Source: Thermoplasmata archaeon
GTDB taxonomy: Archaea > Thermoplasmatota > Thermoplasmata > Thermoplasmatales > Thermoplasmataceae
DNA length: 20,734 nt
Assembly: GCA_021827885.1 (NCBI GenBank)
Contig: JAKAUD010000146.1
Span: 1 to 20,734 of the forward strand
Direction: 5' to 3'
Each line of letters begins with the position of its first letter. Position 1 is the stretch's first letter. Positions 1 through 6,824 of the stretch are shown here, piece by piece. Below the pieces are notes generated by a model, which saw only the letters and a program-made list of their open reading frames with translations, had not been told where the DNA came from and did no database searches. A program made the position numbers and the translations under genes.

Positions 1-1178
1 AAAGTATTGAATCAAGATCCGGAAAACCTGTGAGCAGGGTAATGGAAGCATGGATAAACAGACCCGGGTACCCGTATTTATCTGTGAAGAGAAAAGCTGA
101 CAAGATAGAAATAAAACAGAAGAAATTCTATCTTGACGGTTCGTCATCAAATGATCTCTGGCCGGTGCCTATAACCATCAGAAGGAAAAACAAAATCGAA
201 TCGATTCTTCTGGAAAAGGAATCGATCGAAATAGAAGGAAAGGATTTTGTCAAGCTGAATGCATCAGAGACTGGCTTTTACAGAGTTCTTTATGATGAGG
301 CATTATATGGTGAATTACTGTCCAACCTGGACGATCTTACATTTGAGGACAGATGGGGAATCGCTTCAGACCTATTTGCCTTCCTTGTTTCTGGCCACAT
401 AAATATATTGACCTATCTGGATCATGTCAGGAAATTTGAAAACGAAGATGAATATTCCGTAGTTCAGGAAGTATCCTCAAATCTTCAGCAGTTGTTACTT
501 ATCAACCCGAAGAACGCAAGAATAAAAGAAATAGCTACAAGATTTTACCGCAAACAGCTTCAGAGAATCGGAGAGAAATCCACCGGAGACGACATCAACG
601 AAGGCATTCTTAGAGGAATGCTCAACTCCAGACTTTCCGACATAGATCCAGAACATGCTGCAAAACTTTCCGGCCTGTTCCAGACAATTGAAAAACAGGA
701 TCCAAACATGAGGACAGCTATTGCCATAGCGGCTGCAAGGCAATTTGGAAAGATAGACCCACTCATAGAGAAATTCCTGAATCTCAAGAGTGACGAGGAC
801 CGGGTGAAGGTTATTTCTGCAATGGGAATGGTTCCCGGCAAGGATGCAATGGACAAAGTCATCCAATTAATGGATAAAGGAAAAATAAAGAAGCAGGACA
901 TAACGTCATATTTCACTTCAATGGGAATTGAACCATTGAACCGGGAACTTGCTTTCAAGATGCTCCCGGAAATTGTAAAGCGCATGAGTGATGTCTTCGT
1001 TGGAACAGGCACTCCGTCGAGACTGGTATATCAGCTCACGCAGTATATTGGACTTGGCAGGCTTAAGGAGACTAAATCCCTTCTTGAAAAGATAAGGACT
1101 CCACTGATAGATCAGGGAATATCAAAAGGTCTTGAAAGCCTCGAAATAAACGAGAAACTGCTTCTCTCTATCAGTTAA
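1..1178 (+). CDS. M1-family aminopeptidase, C-terminal part (tricorn interacting factor F2/F3-like)
   Basis: This is the 3' portion of a gene that begins upstream of the window. The frame is open from base 3, and the GTG at 30 is not the true start: the residues before it (SIESRSGKPV) continue the typical M1 sequence in front of the A-W-x(4)-GYP motif. The visible ~390 residues cover the beta-sandwich domain and the helical-repeat C-terminal domain; the zinc site (HExxH) lies outside. In Thermoplasma, F2 and F3 are cytosolic aminopeptidases of about 780 residues that trim peptides released by the tricorn protease. Assignment to F2/F3 rather than another M1 enzyme rests on resemblance and the inferred lineage. 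It ends with TAA and is followed by a T-rich stretch. Confidence 0.8.
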   Translation, partial: SIESRSGKPVSRVMEAWINRPGYPYLSVKRKADKIEIKQKKFYLDGSSSNDLWPVPITIRRKNKIESILLEKESIEIEGKDFVKLNASETGFYRVLYDEALYGELLSNLDDLTFEDRWGIASDLFAFLVSGHINILTYLDHVRKFENEDEYSVVQEVSSNLQQLLLINPKNARIKEIATRFYRKQLQRIGEKSTGDDINEGILRGMLNSRLSDIDPEHAAKLSGLFQTIEKQDPNMRTAIAIAAARQFGKIDPLIEKFLNLKSDEDRVKVISAMGMVPGKDAMDKVIQLMDKGKIKKQDITSYFTSMGIEPLNRELAFKMLPEIVKRMSDVFVGTGTPSRLVYQLTQYIGLGRLKETKSLLEKIRTPLIDQGISKGLESLEINEKLLLSIS

Positions 1179-1185
1179 TATTTCC

Positions 1186-1198
1186 TATCTTTTTAAGG
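1186..1198 (+). terminator. Possible oligo-T terminator after the aminopeptidase gene
   Basis: A pyrimidine/T-rich stretch with a run of five T lies 8-20 nt past the aminopeptidase stop and ahead of the thiolase promoter region. Archaeal RNA polymerase can terminate at T-rich tracts without a hairpin. The call rests on position and composition only. Confidence 0.25.
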
Positions 1199-1203
1199 CA
1201 AAT

Positions 1204-1216
1204 TAGTTATATTTCT
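1204..1216 (+). promoter_or_regulatory. Possible TATA box for the thiolase-ACAD operon
   Basis: An A/T-rich box (TTATATTT at its core) is centred about 32 nt before the thiolase ATG, which would give a very short 5' leader. Confidence 0.4.
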
Positions 1217-1241
1217 TGTAAGCATATTGATCTGAAGTATC

Positions 1242-2432
1242 ATGGATGAGAATAACACACCGTACCTGGTTTATTTCAAAAGGACACCTTTCTCAAGATC
1301 GAGACCTGCTGATCCGGAACGCGACGTTTTTAATGGAATCCGGATGGATGAGGCCTTGTCCCGACTTATTAACGATTCAATTGAGCAGACTGGAGTGAGA
1401 CCTGAGGAGATATCTGATGTAATATCAGGCTGTGCAATCCAGGCTGACGAGAACTGGATGTATGGTGGAAAACACCCCGCTCTTCTATCAAGACTGCCGG
1501 TTACAGTGCCGTCGATGGCTCTTGACAGGGCCTGCTCATCTTCACTCAATGCAGTCACCATAGGAGCAATGGAGATCATGACGGGAAATGCGGACATTGT
1601 GCTCGCCGGTGGAATGGAACATATGACCCATGTACCGCTGTCAAACAATCCGCATGTTAAACCCAATCTGAAGCTACTGGTGCGGCCTGAATACATGAAA
1701 CTAGACATGAATACAGGTTATTCTATGGGTCTGACAGCTGAGAAACTTGCCGGTCTCAGAGGGATAGAGAGGAGGGAAATGGATGAATTTTCTTTAAGAA
1801 GCCATAAACTCGCCTCTGAATCTCAGGCTTCTTTTATCAGGGATGAGATCCTTCCGATAGAGGTCGAGTCACAGGGTAAAATGATCAAGGTAGAAAAGGA
1901 TCAGTCTATAAGGGCAGATACAACTATTGAACAGCTTGAAAAGCTTCAACCTGCTTTTAAACAGGGTGGCAGCATAACAGCGGGAAACTCATCGCCGCTT
2001 AACGCAGGTGCATCGCTTGTAATGGTTATGTCAGGTCGCAAGGTCAGGGAATACGGAATCAAGCCGATGAGCAGGATAAAGTCCTTCGGCTGGGCTGCGG
2101 TTGAACCATCCATAATGGGTGAAGGGCCTGTCCCGGCATCTAGAAAGGCACTGGCCTCTGCCGGTCTCTCGGCCGATGATATTGATCTATGGGAGATCAA
2201 CGAGGCATTCGCAGTGGTTGTGCTTAATGCAATGAAAGAGCTTTCGATACCACTCGACAGGGTAAACATACATGGTGGGGCGATATCAATCGGGCATCCG
2301 CTGGGAGCAACTGGTGCAAGACTTGCCGGTACACTCTCAAGATCACTGCAGGAGAAAGGGAAGGACTTTGGAATGGCAACGCTGTGCGTCGGCGGTGGTC
2401 AGGGATATTCCGTATTATTTGAGAGGGTGTGA
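1242..2432 (+). CDS. Thiolase (acetyl-CoA acetyltransferase / 3-ketoacyl-CoA thiolase family)
   Basis: This 396-residue protein has the length of a full thiolase and carries every catalytic element of the family. The acylated cysteine is C98 in DRACSSS; the NEAF motif is at 320-323; the GHPLGATGAR motif has H352; and the second catalytic cysteine is C382 in CVGGGQG. It should cleave 3-ketoacyl-CoA with CoA to give acetyl-CoA, or condense two acetyl-CoA in reverse. The sequence alone does not settle chain-length preference. The position before GGAI, often Asn in this family, is His344. The stop overlaps the upstream end of the acyl-CoA dehydrogenase gene, so the two are probably cotranscribed, which favours a degradative role. 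No enoyl-CoA hydratase or hydroxyacyl-CoA dehydrogenase lies nearby. Confidence 0.9.
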   Translation: MDENNTPYLVYFKRTPFSRSRPADPERDVFNGIRMDEALSRLINDSIEQTGVRPEEISDVISGCAIQADENWMYGGKHPALLSRLPVTVPSMALDRACSSSLNAVTIGAMEIMTGNADIVLAGGMEHMTHVPLSNNPHVKPNLKLLVRPEYMKLDMNTGYSMGLTAEKLAGLRGIERREMDEFSLRSHKLASESQASFIRDEILPIEVESQGKMIKVEKDQSIRADTTIEQLEKLQPAFKQGGSITAGNSSPLNAGASLVMVMSGRKVREYGIKPMSRIKSFGWAAVEPSIMGEGPVPASRKALASAGLSADDIDLWEINEAFAVVVLNAMKELSIPLDRVNIHGGAISIGHPLGATGARLAGTLSRSLQEKGKDFGMATLCVGGGQGYSVLFERV

Positions 2433-2437
2433 TTGAA

Positions 2438-3550
2438 ATGGATTTCGATTTGCCTCAGGACATTGAAGACCATAAAAAAAAGGTGCAGGATTTCGCTCGA
2501 AGTGAATTTACTCAAGAACTTGCCAGAAAGTACGATCAGGAAGAGAAGTTTCCATTTGATTTGAAGAAGAAGGCCTTTGATCAGGGAATTGTAGATTTTT
2601 CAAGCCCTTGGAAAAGTCTTGTTGCAATCGAGGAACTATGCAGGGTAGATCCCGGTCTGGGTATCTCTGTTACTGTTCCATATTTTGGTGCAGAGACAAT
2701 TATGCTCTTCGGCAGCGACACACTTAAGGAGAAATACCTTGCAAAGGTGAATGCAGGTAAGGCAATCATGGGTCTCGCTGTAACTGAACCTGGTGGGGGA
2801 AGCGATGTTGCTGGAATCAAGACTGAAGCCAAGAAAGTTGGTTCCAAATACGTAATAAACGGTTCCAAGATGTTCATTACAAACGGATCAATAGCTGACT
2901 TCTTTGTCATGCTGGTTCGCACGTCGAAACCCGATGACAAGAGGCATCACGGCCTTAGCGTGCTCGTGGTTGACTCAAACTCAAAAGGGTTTACCTCAAA
3001 CAAGCTCACAGGAAAGCTTGGTGTCAGGGCAACTGACACTGCTGAGCTGATACTGAATGATGTCGAAGTCCCTGAGGAAAACCTTGTAGGCGAGGAAGGA
3101 AAAGGCTTCTACTACATAATGACGTTTTTCAACATAAGCAGGATTTTTGTTGCTGCACAGGGATTGGGTGTCGCTCAGGGCAGTCTGGATCGCACAATGG
3201 AAATACTTAAGACAATGCCTGATAGTTACAGAAATTTGGAGAACGTCAGCTTCACGATAGCCGAAATGGCCACAAGGATAGAAGCAGCAAAGCTGCTTAC
3301 ATACAAAGCTGCATCGTACCTTTTCCAGTTCAAGCCTAAACCAGAAATAACGAGCATGGCCAAGGCATATGCATCAGAAACTGCAGTCTACTGCGCTGAA
3401 AAAGCACTTGAGATTACAGGTCTTAAAGGAATAACGGGTGACCTTGAAAGATACTTCAGGGACGCAAAGATCCTTGAAATATGGGAAGGGACAAGTGAAA
3501 TTGAAAAACTTGTTATTTCGAGGTTTCTCAATAAGGAGGTGGCTCAGTAA
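2438..3550 (+). CDS. Acyl-CoA dehydrogenase, first (FAD-pocket) subunit of a probable heteromeric pair
   Basis: Acyl-CoA dehydrogenases (ACADs) oxidise acyl-CoA to 2-enoyl-CoA and pass electrons to ETF. I start at ATG 2438, giving 370 residues; it follows GGTGTGATT and yields the usual MDF N-terminus. An in-frame GTG at 2429, overlapping the thiolase stop, is the alternative. Own-pocket motifs are present: TEPGGGSD at 116-123, FITNG at 146-150, and the catalytic glutamate E350 in IWEGTSEI. Two motifs that in homomeric ACADs reach into the neighbouring subunit's FAD site are missing. The RxxFG segment is replaced by LKTMPDSYRN, and QxxGGxGY by EITGLKGITG. The next gene keeps exactly those two, so the pair probably forms a heteromer. 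The stop shares one base with the next ATG. Confidence 0.88.
   Translation: MDFDLPQDIEDHKKKVQDFARSEFTQELARKYDQEEKFPFDLKKKAFDQGIVDFSSPWKSLVAIEELCRVDPGLGISVTVPYFGAETIMLFGSDTLKEKYLAKVNAGKAIMGLAVTEPGGGSDVAGIKTEAKKVGSKYVINGSKMFITNGSIADFFVMLVRTSKPDDKRHHGLSVLVVDSNSKGFTSNKLTGKLGVRATDTAELILNDVEVPEENLVGEEGKGFYYIMTFFNISRIFVAAQGLGVAQGSLDRTMEILKTMPDSYRNLENVSFTIAEMATRIEAAKLLTYKAASYLFQFKPKPEITSMAKAYASETAVYCAEKALEITGLKGITGDLERYFRDAKILEIWEGTSEIEKLVISRFLNKEVAQ
3535..3541 (+). promoter_or_regulatory. Strong Shine-Dalgarno site for the second ACAD gene
   Basis: GGAGGTG lies inside the end of the first ACAD gene with 8 nt before the ATG at 3550. It fixes that start and supports translational coupling. It contrasts with the first genes of operons in this window, which mostly lack such a site. 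Confidence 0.8.
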
Positions 3551-4611
3551 TGCCGGAAGACCAGACGGAAATGCTTGTTTCAGCGGTGGATGAATTCTGC
3601 AGGAAATTTATTGAAGGTCAGGCTCTAAGGATAGAAAGAACTGGTCTGGATAAGGATTTGATTGAAAAACTTGGTTCTCAGGGGTTTATCGCTCTGAAGT
3701 TTCCAGAAGAGTACGGCGGTTCACTTTTGCCTGACGATGCATATTTACAGGTTCTCAGAACATTTGCATCTTATTCACCGTCCGTTTCTCTATTCATAGC
3801 GGTGCAGAACTCAATTATTTTCCCGCTGCTGGTTAAAGCAGGAGAAACTGCGGAAATACTCAAGGAAATTGCCGCAGGCAAGAAATCAGCAGGTTTTTCG
3901 CTTTCCTCGTCCACAATGAGCAAGGAATCACTTGGAACTCTGAGTTTCTCAGGAAAATCTTCTGCAGGAATCAAGAATTACATTCTTGGCCCAGGGCTTG
4001 ATCTTCTCCTGGTTTCCGCAGACTCCCTGCCAGATGCACTTCTCCTCTTTACATCGGGATTTGCAATAAAGGAGAAATATCCAGTTCTCGGTTTCAGGGG
4101 GCTTGGAATCTCATCAGTAGAATTCTCTGATTCATCGTGCATCGTAATTTCAAAGGAAAATGGGCGTTCAATGATAGAATCTACAATAAGAAATATGGGG
4201 AATGCAGTTTCAGCAATAGCTTTGGGCATCGCAAATGGGGCGATTGGTAAAGCTATGGAATATTCAAAGGTTAGAAGCACGTTTGGCCACCTGTTAATGG
4301 ATTATGAACCTGTTGCTTATCCTCTCTCAATAATGAAAAGTGAAATTGATGATCTTTCATCATACATTGCTAAGTGGGATTCGCTTTCTGAAACGGAAAA
4401 ACTGTCCATCAAGATACGATCTGTTGAGATCTCCATAAAGGCATCAAGACAATCGATCCAGTCTCACGGCGGATACGGCTACCTGCAGGACTTCGGTGTT
4501 GAAAAATTCTATAGGGATTCGGCCACATTGCCTGCTTTGTTCATGGAGGGGCAGTCAGACAAGATATCGTTGTCAGAACTTTCTTACAATGGGAAGGCTG
4601 GCTTCCTTTAG
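3550..4611 (+). CDS. Divergent acyl-CoA dehydrogenase-like protein, probable partner subunit
   Basis: This 353-residue protein has the ACAD fold from N-terminal helices to the C-terminal bundle, but its FAD/acyl-CoA pocket is eroded. Where TEPxxGSD is expected there is LSSSTMSK (about 119-126), and the FITNG position reads YILGP. It retains RSTFG at 242-246 and QSHGGYGY at 304-311. In homomeric ACADs such as MCAD these contact the FAD of the adjacent subunit, and both are absent from the gene upstream. A glutamate (E333, MEGQS) aligns with the catalytic position, but with the pocket lost the subunit may not be catalytic alone. The start follows a strong ribosome-binding site and overlaps the preceding stop by one base. 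Known parallels are the alpha2beta2 ChsE/FadE enzymes of Mycobacterium. Its role as partner is inference. Confidence 0.82.
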   Translation: MPEDQTEMLVSAVDEFCRKFIEGQALRIERTGLDKDLIEKLGSQGFIALKFPEEYGGSLLPDDAYLQVLRTFASYSPSVSLFIAVQNSIIFPLLVKAGETAEILKEIAAGKKSAGFSLSSSTMSKESLGTLSFSGKSSAGIKNYILGPGLDLLLVSADSLPDALLLFTSGFAIKEKYPVLGFRGLGISSVEFSDSSCIVISKENGRSMIESTIRNMGNAVSAIALGIANGAIGKAMEYSKVRSTFGHLLMDYEPVAYPLSIMKSEIDDLSSYIAKWDSLSETEKLSIKIRSVEISIKASRQSIQSHGGYGYLQDFGVEKFYRDSATLPALFMEGQSDKISLSELSYNGKAGFL

Positions 4612-4620
4612 GGTCTTCAA

Positions 4621-5025
4621 TCAGTATCCAGGCCTGATCAGACCACCGATAAGACCGCCGACAGCAGGTATCAGGACAAGGTAGAACATCGTCTTCTCAA
4701 CTATGGTAAGCGTTGAATCAAGAACTAGGACATACAGCTGCATATCAGCCTTTTCTATGACAGCGAACTGTGTGAAATATGGCATTGTGTTATAAAGAAA
4801 GATATCACCATTCAGAACTGCAAGTGTTATCACTACTGCAACAAGGACAAATCCTGCTATAATAGTAGAAAGAACCCCTCTCGCAACACCCCTGCTTACA
4901 ATACCAGCAATAAGGCCAGCAAAGATGATTGCATAAACTGAAATCAGGGCGAAAAACGGTATCAGAATGAGGGCAACAACAACTCCTCCGATGAAGCTTC
5001 CAAATCTTTTGGGGGTTTTAATCAT
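4621..5025 (-). CDS. Small glycine-rich integral membrane protein of unknown function
   Basis: The 134 residues contain long hydrophobic stretches at roughly 10-43, 50-71 and 114-131. The first may form two close helices, and glycines are frequent (GLIAGIVSRG, GGLIGGLIRPG). A soluble-looking loop lies at about 72-113. The glycine-zipper layout recalls small archaeal membrane families such as DUF5518, but I cannot assign it. The gene is convergent with the ACAD operon, nine bases apart, so it is a separate unit. A TATA-like box 26 nt upstream of the ATG suggests a leaderless transcript. Confidence 0.75.
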   Translation of the reverse strand: MIKTPKRFGSFIGGVVVALILIPFFALISVYAIIFAGLIAGIVSRGVARGVLSTIIAGFVLVAVVITLAVLNGDIFLYNTMPYFTQFAVIEKADMQLYVLVLDSTLTIVEKTMFYLVLIPAVGGLIGGLIRPGY

Positions 5026-5046
5026 TTAAAAGTTGTATCGGACATC

Positions 5047-5055
5047 TTTATATAA
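5047..5055 (-). promoter_or_regulatory. TATA box of the small membrane protein gene
   Basis: On the minus strand this reads TTATATAAA, centred 26 nt before the ATG at 5025. This is the archaeal spacing expected if transcription starts at the start codon. Confidence 0.6.
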
Positions 5056-5128
5056 CCGTTTTTATAGGTGAATTGAGGCATCATTATCTTTATTCTGTTC
5101 AGATAGTGATGGGTGAAGAGGCATTGAA

Positions 5129-5760
5129 CTATTGACTGCGACCTTTAGTATATTTTTTCCTCATCATCAGGATAGTTATAATTGTAACAAGAGCAATTAC
5201 TGCAATAATTGTAATAAATAAGAACAGAACAGTAGAAAAGAAGCTTGGGTATAGTTCATTCATAACGAGAGTAACAGATGAACTGGAGTTCACATTTATA
5301 TTCCTCGATATTGTCTGCGATATGGGTGTCAGATCATATTCTCCATTATAGTTTACTGAAATATTTACTGTCTATTTGTTGCATAGAGTGCTCCGTTTAT
5401 AATGTAATAGTTGTGGGCTGTATTGTCTGTAGCATTGATTGCGATTATGTAATTTCAAGGAGCAAAACCACCACAATTAAAGGAGAATACATACTCTCTC
5501 GAAAATGAAAATGCAGAGCACGTTGTAACTAGATGCAATTGTCAGGGTAAGATGCATTTTACGTATATGTTATATTATAGTTTAAGGGCCAGTTTACAAA
5601 ATCATATTGACCGGGTGGATCAGAAGCATTAACTGGCACACTAACGGATCTATTATTAGTTAAAACTATCACTGAGGAATATGCTTAGTGATGCATCTTT
5701 GTACCAATATACCTGAATTTATTGTAATCTGTGGAATCACGATTCCAATAATGGATCTAA
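5129..5760 (-). pseudogene. Decayed gene for a secreted, C-terminally membrane-anchored surface protein
   Basis: The minus strand of this otherwise gene-free gap carries successive stretches that read as one extracytoplasmic protein but in different frames. At 5684-5562 it reads like RSVSVPVNASDPPGQY. At about 5520-5375 there is NYIIAINATDNTAHNYY. At 5371-5132 it continues with NGEYDLTP and NVNSSSSVTL, then a hydrophobic helix of about 25 residues, MMRKK and a stop at 5129-5131. In-frame stops (5685-5687, 5559-5561, 5455-5457, 5372-5374) and at least three frame changes separate the pieces. The Asn/Ser/Thr-rich composition with a C-terminal anchor and basic tail resembles archaeal S-layer or adhesin-type proteins. 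The N-terminal part is missing; the coaA promoter follows. Assembly errors could mimic some lesions, but so many argue for true decay. Confidence 0.7.
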
Positions 5761-5768
5761 TATATAGT
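5758..5768 (+). promoter_or_regulatory. TATA box of coaA
   Basis: TAATATATAGT is centred about 25 nt upstream of the coaA ATG at 5788. No ribosome-binding site is visible, consistent with a leaderless mRNA. Confidence 0.55.
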
Positions 5769-5787
5769 ATATTGATATAATCGATCC

Positions 5788-6750
5788 ATGGTTTCGGTTG
5801 TTACCTCTAAGGGCGGCAAGGAGACACCTTATCTTACTTTTGACAGGGGTAGCTGGAAAGACCTCAGGAATTCCACCCCTTTGACCCTTAATACAGAAGA
5901 TCTTGAAGAAATTAAGGGAATAAATGAAAATATATCGCTGGACGAGGTTTCTGACATTTACCTTCCAATTTCCAGGCTCCTTCACCTCTATTACAAGGCG
6001 TCCAGGGCACTTTATCGTGCCAGAAGACAATTTCTAGGAATTGAACATGAAAAGATAACATTCATAATAGGAATCGCAGGGAGCGTAGCTGTTGGAAAAA
6101 GCACGACAGCAAGGTTGCTGAGAACGCTCATCTCCTCATGGCCCGGCTCACCAAAGGTAGATCTCATTCCAACCGATGGTTTCATATATCCAAATAGCGT
6201 GTTAATTGAAAGAAACATATTGAATAGAAAGGGTTTTCCAGAAAGCTATAACATACGAAGTCTGATATCATTTCTCTACGATCTGAAATCCGGTATCGGT
6301 AACCTGAAGGTTCCAGTTTACTCCCACCTGACATATGATATCATACCGGATAAATTCATCACTGTGGACAGGCCTGACATCCTTTTACTTGAAGGTCTGA
6401 ATGTTCTGCAAACACCGCAATCAAGAGAAGTAAGGGAACCACAGTTTTTCGTGTCTGATTTTTTTGATTTTTCTATATACATAGATGCGGACCCATCTTA
6501 TATAAAAAAATGGTTCATTGAGAGATTCAAGGTTCTTATGAGAACGGCGTTCTCCAAGAAGGAATCATATTTTAACTCATACTCGAGGCTCTCGATCGAT
6601 GAGGCGGAAAGTGTTGCTGGAAAGATCTGGGATGAAATAAATGCTGTGAATCTGGTGGAAAACATTGCGCCTACTAAGTACCATGCACATCTGATACTCG
6701 AAAAGAACATCGATCATACCATAGATCATGTGCTGATGAGAAGGATATAA
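5788..6750 (+). CDS. coaA: Type I (bacterial-type) pantothenate kinase
   Basis: This enzyme phosphorylates pantothenate with ATP, the first committed step of CoA synthesis. The 320-residue protein is collinear with E. coli CoaA (316 residues) at an offset of +3. PYLTFDR is at 14-20, the Walker A GSVAVGKS at 98-105, catalytic D130 in PTDGF, YSH with H180, EGLNVLQ at 202-208, and N285 (E. coli N282). Residues tied to CoA feedback inhibition in E. coli are partly kept: R109 (R106) and H180 (H177) are present, but F247 is Leu250. Most archaea instead use pantoate kinase and phosphopantothenate synthetase. Thermoplasmatales lack pantoate kinase, and the distant Picrophilus torridus CoaA is reported to be insensitive to CoA. 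This copy looks much closer to bacterial CoaA, suggesting transfer from bacteria. It is transcribed alone. Confidence 0.95.
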   Translation: MVSVVTSKGGKETPYLTFDRGSWKDLRNSTPLTLNTEDLEEIKGINENISLDEVSDIYLPISRLLHLYYKASRALYRARRQFLGIEHEKITFIIGIAGSVAVGKSTTARLLRTLISSWPGSPKVDLIPTDGFIYPNSVLIERNILNRKGFPESYNIRSLISFLYDLKSGIGNLKVPVYSHLTYDIIPDKFITVDRPDILLLEGLNVLQTPQSREVREPQFFVSDFFDFSIYIDADPSYIKKWFIERFKVLMRTAFSKKESYFNSYSRLSIDEAESVAGKIWDEINAVNLVENIAPTKYHAHLILEKNIDHTIDHVLMRRI

Positions 6751-6790
6751 TCTTGAAAGAAAACATGAATAATATTTAAAAAATAGAAAA

Positions 6791-6801
6791 GAATAAAGAA
6801 C
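6791..6801 (+). promoter_or_regulatory. Possible TATA box of the first MFS gene
   Basis: An AATAAAGA element is centred about 28 nt before the ATG at 6825. A second A/T box (ATTTAAAAAAT, 6773-6783) would give a leader of about 25 nt instead. Confidence 0.35.
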
Positions 6802-6824
6802 ATAAGCATTATCCACCCGCAACA

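Noticed and set aside
30..62. GTG at 30 as the start of a 382-residue protein
   Set aside because: The frame continues upstream to the window edge and the extra residues match the aminopeptidase family, so the gene is simply cut by the window.
2429..2437. GTG 2429 as the start of the first operon ACAD
   Set aside because: Possible, but ATG 2438 has better spacing from GGTGTGATT and gives the standard MDF N-terminus.
4496..4684. 62-codon plus-strand frame across the ACAD/membrane protein junction
   Set aside because: It overlaps two well-supported genes in other frames and shows no protein-like pattern.
5278..5508. 76-codon plus-strand frame in the 5026-5787 gap
   Set aside because: Its residues look random (many Cys, Ser, Ile) and it lies antisense to clearly protein-like stretches of the decayed minus-strand gene.
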